From JAEUNJ01 sp052035955 (GTDB lineage Bacteria; Pseudomonadota; Gammaproteobacteria; Burkholderiales; Rhodocyclaceae), in the NCBI GenBank assembly GCA_052035955.1, contig JBPOHD010000072.1:1-13509 (forward strand): 13,509 bases of DNA, read 5' to 3'. The position numbers were made by a program, and so were the translations under genes. Under the pieces are notes generated by a model. That model had not been told where the DNA came from and did no database searches. It saw only the letters and a list, made by a program, of their open reading frames with translations. The number at the start of each line of letters is the position of its first letter. Position 1 is the first letter of the stretch. Below are positions 1-7,575 of this stretch, piece by piece.

Positions 1-145
1 CGTCCATGGTCGCCTTGTCGGATTCCAGCGTGACGAGGGCGTCCTCGGCCTTGACGGCGTCGCCGGGCCGGACGTGGATTTCGATGACGGGGACATCCTT
101 GAAGTCGCCGATGTCGGGAACCTTGACGTCGATGTTCTGGCTCAT
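1..145 (-). CDS. aceF: Dihydrolipoyl acetyltransferase (E2) of pyruvate dehydrogenase, N-terminal fragment
   Basis: Only the first 48 codons are present; the gene runs off the left edge. The translation starts MSQNIDVKVPDIGDF and forms one lipoyl domain. It contains the lipoylation motif ESDKATMD near residues 41-48, with Lys44 as the expected lipoyl attachment site. E2 takes the acetyl group from E1 on the lipoyl arm and passes it to CoA. The ATG lies 13 bases after the aceE stop and has a GAGGAGG ribosome site in that gap, so the two genes are co-transcribed. A dihydrolipoamide dehydrogenase with an N-terminal lipoyl domain can look the same over this length, but the position directly after aceE favours aceF. 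Confidence 0.88.
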   Translation of the reverse strand, partial: MSQNIDVKVPDIGDFKDVPVIEIHVRPGDAVKAEDALVTLESDKATMD

Positions 146-158
146 GGCGGTCCTCCTC

Positions 159-2849
159 TCAGACCTTCGCGGGGTTGGACTTGGCCGGGTCGAGCCCGTA
201 CCGGGCGACGGCTTCGGCCACCTTGGCCGCGTCGATCTGGCCTTCGTCGGCCAGGGAGCGCAGGGCGGCCAGGGTGATCCAGCGCCGGTCCACCTCGAAG
301 AAGTGGCGCAGTTGCTCCCGCGTATCGGAGCGGCCGAATCCGTCGGTGCCGAGCACGGTGTAACGGCGCCCTCCGGCGGTGACGAAGGGCCGGATCTGCT
401 CGGCGAAGAGGCGCATGTAGTCGCTGGCGGCGACCACCGGCCCCCGCGTGTCGGAGAGGCATTTCGTCACGTGGCACACGCGCGGCGCGCCGCCGAGAAG
501 GTGGTTGCGGACGCATTCGTGGCCGTCCCGGGCGAGTTCCGTGAAGCTGGGGCAGGACCAGAGGTCGGCCTCGACGCCCCAGTCCTCCCTGAGCAGGTCG
601 GCGGCGGCGACGGCTTCGCGGAAGATGGTCCCGGAACCCAGCAACTGGACCCGGGGCCCGTTGCTGGCGGTGCCCTTGCGGAAGAGGTACATGCCCTTCA
701 GGATGTCGGCCTCGGCGCCCGTCGGCAGGGGCGGGTGCTCGTAATTCTCGTTCATCACCGTCAGGTAGTAGAAGACGTCCTCCTGTTCCGCGACCATCCG
801 GCGCAGGCCGTCCTGGACGATGACCGCCAGTTCGTAGGCGAAGGTCGGGTCGTAGGAGACGCAGTTCGGGATGGTGGCCGAGAGGATGTGGCTGTGTCCG
901 TCCTCGTGCTGCAGGCCCTCGCCGTTCAGCGTCGTCCGCCCTGCGGTGCCGCCGACCAGGAAGCCGCGGGCCCGCGAGTCGCCGGCCGCCCAGGCCAGGT
1001 CGCCCGTGCGCTGCAGGCCGAACATCGAATAGAAGATGTAGAAGGGGATCATCTGCACGCCATGGGTGGAATAGGCGGTGGCAGCGGCGATCCAGTCGGC
1101 CATGGCACCGGCCTCGTTGATCCCTTCCTGCAGGATCTGGCCGTCCCGGGACTCCTTGTAGAACATGAGCTGGTCGGCGTCCTGGGGCACGTAGGTCTGG
1201 CCCTGCTGGTTCCAGATGCCGATCTGGCGGAACATGCCTTCCATGCCGAAGGTGCGCGATTCGTCCGGGACGATGGGCACGATGCGTTTGCCCAGTGCCT
1301 TGTCCCGCAGCAGCGTCGCCAGGATGCGCACGAAGGCCATGGTCGTGGAGAACTCGCGGCCCTCGCCGCTGCCCTTCAGTTGCGCGTCGAAGGCCGACAG
1401 GGCCGGCACCGGCAGGGGCTCGACCCGGGTGCGGCGCCGGGGCAGGTAGCCGCCCAGGGCCTGCCGATGCTCGCGCATGTATTTGAGCTCGGCGGAGTCC
1501 TCGGGCAACCTGAGGTAGGGCAGATTCTCCAGGTCCTCGTCCCTGACCGGGATCTTGAACCGGTCGCGGAAGGCCTTCAGGGAGGTCGTGCCCATCTTCT
1601 TTTGCTGGTGGGTGATGTTCTGGGCCTCGCCGGACTCGCCCATGCCGTAGCCCTTGATGGTCTTGGCCAGGATGACGGTGGGCTGGCCCGTGTGGTTCAC
1701 GGCCGCGTGGTAGGCCGCATAGACCTTGTGCGGGTCGTGGCCGCCGCGGTTAAGCCGCCAGATGTCGTCGTCGGTCCAGTTGGCCACCATGGCCTTCAGT
1801 TCCGGCGTGTTGAAGAAGTGCTCCCGGACGTAGGCGCCGTCCTTCGATTTGATGGTCTGGTAGTCGCCGTCCACGCATTCCATCATGCGCCGGCGCAGCA
1901 GGCCCTTCTTGTCCTGGGCCAGCAGCGGATCCCAGTAGCTGCCCCAGATCACCTTGATCACGTTCCAGCCCGCGCCACGGAAGTCGGCCTCCAGCTCCTG
2001 GATGATCTTGCCGTTGCCGCGCACCGGTCCGTCCAGGCGCTGCAGGTTGCAATTGACCACGAAGACCAGGTTGTCCAGCCGCTCCCGACCAGCCATGCCG
2101 ATGGCGCCCATGGATTCGGGCTCGTCCATCTCGCCGTCGCCCATGAAGGCCCAGACCTTGCGGCCGTTGGCTCCCGAGCCGGCGTCTATCATGCCGCGGT
2201 CATGCATGTACTTCATGAACCGGGCCTGGTAGATGGCCTGCAGCGGGCCCAGGCCCATGGAAACCGTGGGGAACTGCCAGAAGTCCGGCATCAGCCAGGG
2301 ATGGGGGTAGGAGGCCAGCCCCTTGCCGTCCACTTCGCGGCGAAAGCCGTCCATCTGGTCTTCGGTCAGGCGGCCGAGGAGGAAGGCGCGGGCATAGACG
2401 CCCGGCGCCGAGTGGCCCTGGATGAAGACGAGGTCTCCGCCGTGAGATTCCGCGGGGGCGTGCCAGAAATGCTGGAACCCGACGTCGTACAGGGTCGCGG
2501 CCGAGGCGAAGCTGGCGATGTGGCCGCCCAGGCCGGAATCGTCCCGATTGGCACGCAGCACCATGGCCAGGGCGTTCCAGCGCACGTAGGAACGGATGCG
2601 GTTCTCGATGGCGTAGTCCCCGGGCGCCATGATCTGGCGGTCGGCCGGGATGGTATTGATGTACTCGGTGGTGGCCGAGTAGGGCAGGTTCACGCCGGCC
2701 TGGCGGGCCAGGTCGATGAGCCGCTCGACGAGGTAGTGGGCCCGTTCCGGACCCTCCTGTTCGATGACGGCTTCCAGGGCATCCAGCCATTCGCGGGTTT
2801 CCTGGACATCGGTGTCGCTCGGCGGAATGCCGACGGGGGTCGCGGACAT
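159..2849 (-). CDS. aceE: Pyruvate dehydrogenase E1 component, homodimeric type
   Basis: AceE decarboxylates pyruvate on thiamine diphosphate and transfers the acetyl group to the lipoyl arm of AceF, in the cytoplasm. The 896 residues match the usual length of the single-chain E1 (about 890 in E. coli). The thiamine-binding stretch GDGEMDEPE begins at residue 237 and continues to NCNLQRLDGPVRGN at 266-279, a signature of this family. GYGMG at 400-404 and His414 in the NITHQ segment correspond to the mobile active-site loop. The start is fixed by a GAGGAGAA ribosome site 4 bases upstream and by the natural N-terminus. A promoter lies about 100 bases upstream and aceF follows. No damage is seen. 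Identification is firm from sequence; the operon is inferred from spacing. Confidence 0.97.
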   Translation of the reverse strand: MSATPVGIPPSDTDVQETREWLDALEAVIEQEGPERAHYLVERLIDLARQAGVNLPYSATTEYINTIPADRQIMAPGDYAIENRIRSYVRWNALAMVLRANRDDSGLGGHIASFASAATLYDVGFQHFWHAPAESHGGDLVFIQGHSAPGVYARAFLLGRLTEDQMDGFRREVDGKGLASYPHPWLMPDFWQFPTVSMGLGPLQAIYQARFMKYMHDRGMIDAGSGANGRKVWAFMGDGEMDEPESMGAIGMAGRERLDNLVFVVNCNLQRLDGPVRGNGKIIQELEADFRGAGWNVIKVIWGSYWDPLLAQDKKGLLRRRMMECVDGDYQTIKSKDGAYVREHFFNTPELKAMVANWTDDDIWRLNRGGHDPHKVYAAYHAAVNHTGQPTVILAKTIKGYGMGESGEAQNITHQQKKMGTTSLKAFRDRFKIPVRDEDLENLPYLRLPEDSAELKYMREHRQALGGYLPRRRTRVEPLPVPALSAFDAQLKGSGEGREFSTTMAFVRILATLLRDKALGKRIVPIVPDESRTFGMEGMFRQIGIWNQQGQTYVPQDADQLMFYKESRDGQILQEGINEAGAMADWIAAATAYSTHGVQMIPFYIFYSMFGLQRTGDLAWAAGDSRARGFLVGGTAGRTTLNGEGLQHEDGHSHILSATIPNCVSYDPTFAYELAVIVQDGLRRMVAEQEDVFYYLTVMNENYEHPPLPTGAEADILKGMYLFRKGTASNGPRVQLLGSGTIFREAVAAADLLREDWGVEADLWSCPSFTELARDGHECVRNHLLGGAPRVCHVTKCLSDTRGPVVAASDYMRLFAEQIRPFVTAGGRRYTVLGTDGFGRSDTREQLRHFFEVDRRWITLAALRSLADEGQIDAAKVAEAVARYGLDPAKSNPAKV

Positions 2850-2853
2850 GGTC

Positions 2854-2861
2854 TTCTCCTC
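2854..2861 (-). promoter_or_regulatory. Ribosome binding site of aceE
   Basis: On the minus strand the bases read GAGGAGAA, 4 bases before the ATG at 2849. This sets the start of aceE and argues against longer upstream readings. Confidence 0.75.
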
Positions 2862-2877
2862 GTGAGAGTTGCGGAAC

Positions 2878-2900
2878 GCCCGGGTCCGACGGGCATTTTT
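2878..2900 (+). terminator. Possible weak hairpin terminator on the strand opposite the aceE leader
   Basis: On the plus strand GCCCG (2878-2882) pairs with CGGGC (2890-2894) across a 7-base loop, followed by ATTTTT at 2895-2900. This has the shape of a short intrinsic terminator. No plus-strand gene lies just upstream, so it could only stop transcripts antisense to aceE. The stem is only 5 pairs and chance is possible in GC-rich DNA. Confidence 0.25.
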
Positions 2901-2945
2901 GTCGAAGCCTAAACCTTTGGCGGGTGGCCCGGTAAGCTTTCAACG

Positions 2946-2980
2946 TTGCGCATTGTAAAATACAACATCACGATGCGCAA
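2946..2980. promoter_or_regulatory. Perfect inverted repeat between divergent operons, candidate operator
   Basis: TTGCGCAT at 2946-2953 and ATGCGCAA at 2973-2980 are exact reverse complements, 19 bases apart (27 bases between centres). Each arm holds the self-complementary hexamer TGCGCA. A second, nested palindrome, TTGTA-AAA-TACAA, fills 2953-2965. The site lies between aceE and the oxidoreductase gamma gene and contains the predicted aceE promoter. A protein bound here could therefore block aceE and perhaps influence the other operon. No regulator gene is in the window, and I do not recognise the motif as that of a named family. Confidence 0.55.
2952..2980 (-). promoter_or_regulatory. Predicted sigma-70 promoter of aceE
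   Basis: On the minus strand TTGCGC (2980 to 2975) is followed by exactly 17 bases and then TACAAT (2957 to 2952). The -10 box matches the consensus at 5 of 6 positions and the -35 at 3 of 6, with ideal spacing. Transcription would begin near 2945, giving a leader of about 95 bases. Both boxes overlap the arms of the inverted repeat, which suggests repressor control. This is a prediction from sequence only. Confidence 0.55.
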
Positions 2981-3060
2981 TATTCGGATTTCCACAGTAT
3001 CGTGCCCCGCGCATCGGAGTAAGCTACCGACAACAAAATCTGAGAGCGGGGGAGGAGAGA

Positions 3061-3648
3061 ATGTTCCAGGTCCGCATACACGGGCGTGGCGGTCAGGGCG
3101 TGGTGACCGCCGCCGAAATGCTTTCCATCGCAGCATTCGAGGAAGGACGCCACGCCCAGGCCTTCCCGAGCTTCGGTTCCGAACGCACCGGGGCGCCTGT
3201 CGTGGCCTTCTGCCGCATCGCCGACAAGGAGATCAGGCTCCGGGAGCCGATCATGGCGCCCGACGCCCTGATCATCCAGGACCCCACCCTGCTGCACCAG
3301 GTGGACGTCTTCGCCGGGCTCAAGAAGGACGGCTACATCCTGATCAACACCAACAAGAGCTTCGACGAGTTGGGCCTGGGCGATTTCGTCCGCGACTGGC
3401 ACCATGAACGCCTCTGCACGGTGTCGGCCACCGACCTGTCGCTGAAGCACGTGGGCCGGCCGGTGCCCAACGTCCCCCTGCTCGGGGGCTTCGCAGCCGC
3501 CTCCGGGATCATCCGGCTCGAATCGGTGGCCAAGGCCATCCGGGACAAGTTCTCCGGCAAGGTGGCGGACGGCAACATCGGCGCGGCCACCGAGGCCTAC
3601 GAGATCGTGCGCCGCGAAATGGAGGAAGCGAGGCAGGCCCATGCTTAA
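3061..3648 (+). CDS. 2-oxoacid:acceptor oxidoreductase, gamma subunit (PorC/PadE type)
   Basis: This is the gamma subunit of a thiamine-diphosphate/Fe-S 2-oxoacid oxidoreductase, which oxidatively decarboxylates a 2-oxoacid to an acyl-CoA. The 195 residues form one gamma domain of the usual length. GRGGQGVVTAAE lies at residues 8-19 and FPSFGSERTGAPV at 35-47; both are typical of PorG/PorC and of the gamma part of related enzymes. The start has a GGAGG site 5 bases upstream. It is the first gene of a four-gene operon and overlaps the alpha gene by 8 bases. The family is firm. The substrate (pyruvate or phenylglyoxylate/other aryl-2-oxoacid) cannot be read from this subunit. Confidence 0.9.
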   Translation: MFQVRIHGRGGQGVVTAAEMLSIAAFEEGRHAQAFPSFGSERTGAPVVAFCRIADKEIRLREPIMAPDALIIQDPTLLHQVDVFAGLKKDGYILINTNKSFDELGLGDFVRDWHHERLCTVSATDLSLKHVGRPVPNVPLLGGFAAASGIIRLESVAKAIRDKFSGKVADGNIGAATEAYEIVRREMEEARQAHA

Positions 3649-4894
3649 ACAGACCGAAGGTTCCCGTGCCGTCGCCGAAGCCGTCGCCCTGTGCCGGCCC
3701 GAGGTGATCTGCGCCTATCCCATCTCCCCGCAGACCCACATCGTCGAGGCCCTCGGCGAGATGGTCAAGGACGGCTCCCTGTCGCCCTGCGAGTTCATCA
3801 ACGTGGAGAGCGAGTTCGCCGCCATGTCGGTGGCCATCGGTTCGTCCTGCGCCGGTGCCCGCACCTACACGGCGACGGCCTCCCAGGGCCTGCTCTACAT
3901 GGCGGAAGCGGTCTACAACGCCTCCGGCCTCGGTCTCCCGATCGTCATGACCGTCGCCAACCGGGCGATCGGCGCACCGATCAACATCTGGAACGACCAC
4001 TCGGACGCACTCTCCCAGCGCGACTCCGGCTGGCTGCAGATTTTCGCGGAAACCAACCAGGAGGCCCTGGATCTGCACATCCAGGCATTCCGCCTGGGCG
4101 AGGAACTGTCCCTGCCGGTCATGGTCTGCATGGACGGCTTCATCCTCACCCATGCCTACGAGCGGGTGGACATGCCGACCCAGGCCCAGGTCGATGCCTA
4201 CCTGCCGGCCTTCGAGCCGCGTCAGGTCCTCGACCCCGTCGAGCCCGTGTCGATCGGCGCCATGGTGGGCCCGGAGGCCTTCATGGAGGTCCGCTACCTG
4301 GCCCATGCCAAACAAATGGAAGCCCTGAAGCTGATTCCCGGTTATGCCGCCGAGTTCCGCGAGATCTTCGGCCGCGACTCGGGCGGCCTGTGCCATACCT
4401 ACAAGGCCGACGATGCGGAAACGATCGTGGTTGCCATGGGCTCGGTCCTGGGCACCATCAAGGACACGGTGGACGAGATGCGCGAGGCAGGCCACAAGAT
4501 AGGCGTGCTCGGCATCACCCTCTTCCGTCCCTTCCCGATCCAGCAGGTCCGGGACGCCCTGCACAACGCCAAGCGGGTGGTGGTGCTGGAAAAGAGCCTC
4601 GCCGTCGGCCTGGGCGGCATCCTGTCGACCAATGTCCGCATGGCCTTGTCGGCACTGCCCATCGACGTCTATACGGTGGTCGCCGGCCTCGGCGGCCGTC
4701 CGATCACCATGCGTTCGCTGCATGCCCTGTTCCGCCAGGCCGAGAAGGACGAGATCGACGCCGTCTCCTTCCTCGACCTCAACCGCGAGGCGGTGGACAA
4801 GCAACTGGCCCGGGAACGGGCCCACCGGCGAACCGGTCCCGCCGCCGAGGCCATGCTGCGCGACCTCGGTGTCGTCGGCGCGAAGCTCGCCTAG
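3641..4894 (+). CDS. 2-oxoacid:acceptor oxidoreductase, alpha subunit (PorA/VorB/PadG type)
   Basis: The alpha subunit carries the pyrimidine-binding half of the thiamine diphosphate site and helps bind the 2-oxoacid. The 417 residues match this class. AYPISPQTHI at residues 25-34 is the YPITP-like motif. INVESEFAAMS at 53-63 holds the expected catalytic glutamate region, ATASQGL at 78-84 follows, and NRAIGAPINIWNDHSD occurs at 107-122. The C-terminal half (about 250-400) is a transketolase C-like domain. The start overlaps the gamma gene by 8 bases, with a GAGGCAGG site inside gamma, suggesting translational coupling. From memory the sequence recalls PadG of Azoarcus phenylglyoxylate oxidoreductase as well as PorA, so the substrate remains open. 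Confidence 0.9.
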   Translation: MLKQTEGSRAVAEAVALCRPEVICAYPISPQTHIVEALGEMVKDGSLSPCEFINVESEFAAMSVAIGSSCAGARTYTATASQGLLYMAEAVYNASGLGLPIVMTVANRAIGAPINIWNDHSDALSQRDSGWLQIFAETNQEALDLHIQAFRLGEELSLPVMVCMDGFILTHAYERVDMPTQAQVDAYLPAFEPRQVLDPVEPVSIGAMVGPEAFMEVRYLAHAKQMEALKLIPGYAAEFREIFGRDSGGLCHTYKADDAETIVVAMGSVLGTIKDTVDEMREAGHKIGVLGITLFRPFPIQQVRDALHNAKRVVVLEKSLAVGLGGILSTNVRMALSALPIDVYTVVAGLGGRPITMRSLHALFRQAEKDEIDAVSFLDLNREAVDKQLARERAHRRTGPAAEAMLRDLGVVGAKLA

Positions 4895-4898
4895 GAGG
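4893..4898 (+). promoter_or_regulatory. Ribosome binding site of the beta-subunit gene
   Basis: AGGAGG overlaps the alpha-gene stop codon and sits 9 bases before the ATG at 4908. It decides that start over the far-upstream ATG codons in the same open frame, which would read through the alpha gene. Confidence 0.8.
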
Positions 4899-4907
4899 AG
4901 CGCGACC

Positions 4908-5918
4908 ATGTCCTTTCAACCCGTCAAGTTCTACCAGACCGGCACCTTTACCGTCGGCAACCGCCTGCTGCCCGCCGAGGAGCGTTCGGTGCAGGCCAGC
5001 ACGAAGCGTTTCAATTCCCTCAATTCCGGCCACCGCGCCTGCCAGGGCTGCGGCGAGGCCCTCGGCGCCCGCTATGCGATCGACGCGGCCATGGAGGCCA
5101 CCCACGGCCAACTGATCTGCGCCAACGCCACCGGTTGCCTGGAGGTCTTCTCGACGCCCTATCCCGAGACATCCTGGCAGGTGCCCTGGGTCCACTCCCT
5201 GTTCGGCAACACGGCGGCCGTGGCCACCGGAATCGCGGCGGCCCTCAAGGTCAAGCAGCGGAAGGGCTCCGGCCGCGACGTGCGGGTGGTCGCCCAGGGC
5301 GGCGACGGCGGCACGACAGACATCGGCTTCGGTTGCCTGTCCGGCATGTTCGAGCGTAACGACGATGTCCTCTACATCTGCTACGACAACGGCGGCTACA
5401 TGAATACCGGCATCCAGCGGTCGTCGGCGACCCCTCCGGCGGCGCGCACGGCCACCACCATGGCGGTCGGCGAGGAGCCGGGAAATGTCTTCGGCCAGGG
5501 CAAGTTCGTCCCCGCCATCGCCGTTGCCCACGAGATCCCCTACGTGGCGACGGCCACGGTGGCGGACCTCCGCGACCTGGAAGGCAAGGTCCGCCGGGCC
5601 ATGGACATCCGGGGCGCCCGTTACATCCACATCCTCGTGCCGTGCCCCCTGGGCTGGGGCACGGCCTCCAACGAGACCATCCAGATCGCCCGCCTGGCCA
5701 AGGAAACGGGGATCTTCCCCGTCTTCGAGGCCGAGTACGGGGAGGTCACCTCCTCCCTGAAGATACGCAAGCAGCTGCCCGTCGAGGAATACCTGCGGCC
5801 CCAGAAGCGCTACGCCCACCTGTTCGGCAAGCAGCCGCGGGTCGAGGTGATCGCCCGCCTGCAGGCCATCGCGGACAAGAACATCCGCCGCTACGGCCTG
5901 CTTGATTTCGACCACTGA
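4908..5918 (+). CDS. 2-oxoacid:acceptor oxidoreductase, beta subunit (PorB/PadI type)
   Basis: The beta subunit binds the diphosphate of thiamine diphosphate and one [4Fe-4S] cluster. The chosen start gives 336 residues, usual for PorB. CQGCGE supplies Cys45 and Cys48. Further candidate ligands are Cys77 (NATGC) and Cys246 (PCPLGW), the PorB pattern. GDGGTTDIGFG starts at residue 132 and runs to DNGGYMNTG at 160-168, the thiamine diphosphate/Mg motif. ATPPAART at 174-181 is also PorB/PadI-like. Many PorB proteins, as I recall them, read NEAYMNTG where this one has NGGYMNTG. The gene begins 13 bases after alpha and is followed after 18 bases by the reductase gene. Role firm, substrate uncertain. 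Confidence 0.9.
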   Translation: MSFQPVKFYQTGTFTVGNRLLPAEERSVQASTKRFNSLNSGHRACQGCGEALGARYAIDAAMEATHGQLICANATGCLEVFSTPYPETSWQVPWVHSLFGNTAAVATGIAAALKVKQRKGSGRDVRVVAQGGDGGTTDIGFGCLSGMFERNDDVLYICYDNGGYMNTGIQRSSATPPAARTATTMAVGEEPGNVFGQGKFVPAIAVAHEIPYVATATVADLRDLEGKVRRAMDIRGARYIHILVPCPLGWGTASNETIQIARLAKETGIFPVFEAEYGEVTSSLKIRKQLPVEEYLRPQKRYAHLFGKQPRVEVIARLQAIADKNIRRYGLLDFDH

Positions 5919-5936
5919 GGATCCGGGGGAAACGAC

Positions 5937-7562
5937 ATGGACAAACCCTTTGCCATCACCCTCGACGTCGGTTCGAGCCTTGCCAACCGCACCGGCTCCT
6001 GGCGTACCTTCAAACCCGAGTACCTGGACCGGCTGCCCCCGTGCAACGCCGCCTGCCCGGCAGGCGAGAACATCCAGGGCTGGCTGTTCCACGCCGAAGG
6101 CGGCGACTACGAGAAGGCCTGGCGCGCCCTGACCGAGAACAATCCGCTGCCCGCCATCATGGGCCGCGTCTGCTCCCACCCCTGCGCGGGCGCCTGCAAC
6201 CGGCAGCACGTGGATGAGTCGGTGGGCATCAATTCCGTCGAGCGTTTCCTCGGCGACGAGGCCATCAAGCGGGGCTGGAAGTTCGATCCCCCGGCCAGCC
6301 GCAGCGGCAAGCGCGTGCTGGTCGTCGGAGCCGGCCCCTCGGGCCTCTCGGCCGCCTACCACCTGGCGCGCCAGGGCCATGAGGTGGAGATCCACGAGGC
6401 CGGGCCCCTGGCCGGCGGCATGATGCGCTTCGGAATCCCCAAGTACCGCCTGCCGCGGGAGGTCATCGACGCCGAGGTGCGGCGTATTCTGGACCTTGGC
6501 GTGGTCCTGAAGCTGGACACCAAGGTCGCGAACATTGCCGAGAGCATGAAGGCGGGCGGCTTCGACGCCGCCTTCCTGGCCGTCGGCGCCCACATCGGCA
6601 AGCGTGCCTTCATCCCCGCCGGTGATGCGACGAAGATCGTCGACGCCATCTCCGTGCTGCGTTCCATGGAGGGCGAGGAAAAGCCCATGCTCGGGCGCCG
6701 CGTCGTCATCTACGGAGGCGGCAACACGGCCATCGACGTCGCGCGGACGGCGAAGCGCCTCGGCGCGGCAGAGGCCCTGATCGTCTATCGGCGCACCCGG
6801 GAGAAGATGCCCGCCCACGACTTCGAGGTCGAGGAGGCCTTGCAGGAAGGGGTCATGATCAAGTGGCTTTCCACCATCAAGCAGGCCGGCGAAGGGACGA
6901 TCACCGTCGAGAAGATGGCCCTCGACGACAAGGGTTTCCCGCAGCCGACCGGCGAGTTCGAGACCCTCGAGGCGGATTCCGTCGTGCTGGCCCTCGGCCA
7001 GGACGTGGACCTGTCCCTGCTCCAGGGCGTTCCGGGCCTCGAGATCAGCGACGGCGTGGTCCAGGTCGGCACGAACATGATGACGGGGTATCCCGGCGTC
7101 TTCGCCGGTGGCGACATGGTGCCCTCCGAGCGCACGGTGACGGTGGCGGTGGGCCACGGCAAGAAGGCGGCGCGGCACATCGACGCCTGGCTGCATGGGA
7201 AGACCTACGACCCGCCGCCCAAGCACGAGATCGCCACCTACGACAAGCTGAACCCCTGGTACTACGCCGACGCGCCGAAGACGGTGCGGCCCATGCTGAA
7301 CATCATCCGCCGCCAATCCACCTTCGAGGAGGTGCAAGGCGGGCTGGACGAGAACAACGCCCTGTTCGAGGCGCGGCGATGCCTGTCCTGCGGAAACTGT
7401 TTCGAGTGCGACAACTGTTACGGGGTTTGCCCGGACAACGCGGTGATCAAGCTCGGCCCCGGCAAACGGTTCCAGTTCAACTACGACTACTGCAAGGGCT
7501 GCGGCGTCTGCGTGGCGGAATGCCCCTGCGGCGCGATCCGCATGGTGCCCGAGGAACTCTGA
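5937..7562 (+). CDS. GltD-like FAD/NAD(P)H oxidoreductase fused to a two-cluster ferredoxin domain
   Basis: This 541-residue protein probably carries electrons between the oxidoreductase core and NAD(P)+. Residues 36-87 hold an N-terminal Fe-S region (Cys36, Cys40, Cys79, Cys83, Cys87) as in the small subunit of glutamate synthase. GAGPSGLSAAYHLARQGHEV at 131-150 is the FAD fold. GGGNTAIDVARTAKRLGA at 260-277 is the NAD(P)H fold. GVFAGGDMV at 387-395 is the second FAD motif. Residues 482-531 form a ferredoxin domain: Cys488, 491, 494 and 498, then Cys519, 522, 525 and 529, plus extra Cys482, 485 and 531. In Azoarcus phenylglyoxylate oxidoreductase, as I recall, the flavin and ferredoxin subunits are separate; here one chain seems to do both. 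It is last in the operon and a terminator follows. Confidence 0.85.
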   Translation: MDKPFAITLDVGSSLANRTGSWRTFKPEYLDRLPPCNAACPAGENIQGWLFHAEGGDYEKAWRALTENNPLPAIMGRVCSHPCAGACNRQHVDESVGINSVERFLGDEAIKRGWKFDPPASRSGKRVLVVGAGPSGLSAAYHLARQGHEVEIHEAGPLAGGMMRFGIPKYRLPREVIDAEVRRILDLGVVLKLDTKVANIAESMKAGGFDAAFLAVGAHIGKRAFIPAGDATKIVDAISVLRSMEGEEKPMLGRRVVIYGGGNTAIDVARTAKRLGAAEALIVYRRTREKMPAHDFEVEEALQEGVMIKWLSTIKQAGEGTITVEKMALDDKGFPQPTGEFETLEADSVVLALGQDVDLSLLQGVPGLEISDGVVQVGTNMMTGYPGVFAGGDMVPSERTVTVAVGHGKKAARHIDAWLHGKTYDPPPKHEIATYDKLNPWYYADAPKTVRPMLNIIRRQSTFEEVQGGLDENNALFEARRCLSCGNCFECDNCYGVCPDNAVIKLGPGKRFQFNYDYCKGCGVCVAECPCGAIRMVPEEL

Positions 7563-7575
7563 GGGAAAGACCACG

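Noticed and set aside
1..145. Reading the left-edge gene as a lipoyl-domain dihydrolipoamide dehydrogenase
   Set aside because: Possible from the lipoyl domain alone, but the position directly after aceE makes aceF much more likely.
6..2912. A 968-residue open frame on the plus strand across aceE
   Set aside because: It is the shadow of aceE in GC-rich DNA: no family motif, low-complexity Gly/Val/His-rich sequence, and the minus-strand frame carries every AceE signature.
2850..3060. FNR/ANR-type site (TTGAT-N4-ATCAA) expected for an anaerobic operon
   Set aside because: None found; TTGTAAAATACAA has the wrong arms and spacing for that family.
4632..4907. Upstream extension of the beta-subunit gene
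   Set aside because: It would read through the alpha gene in another frame with non-family sequence; the AGGAGG site before 4908 gives a normal N-terminus.
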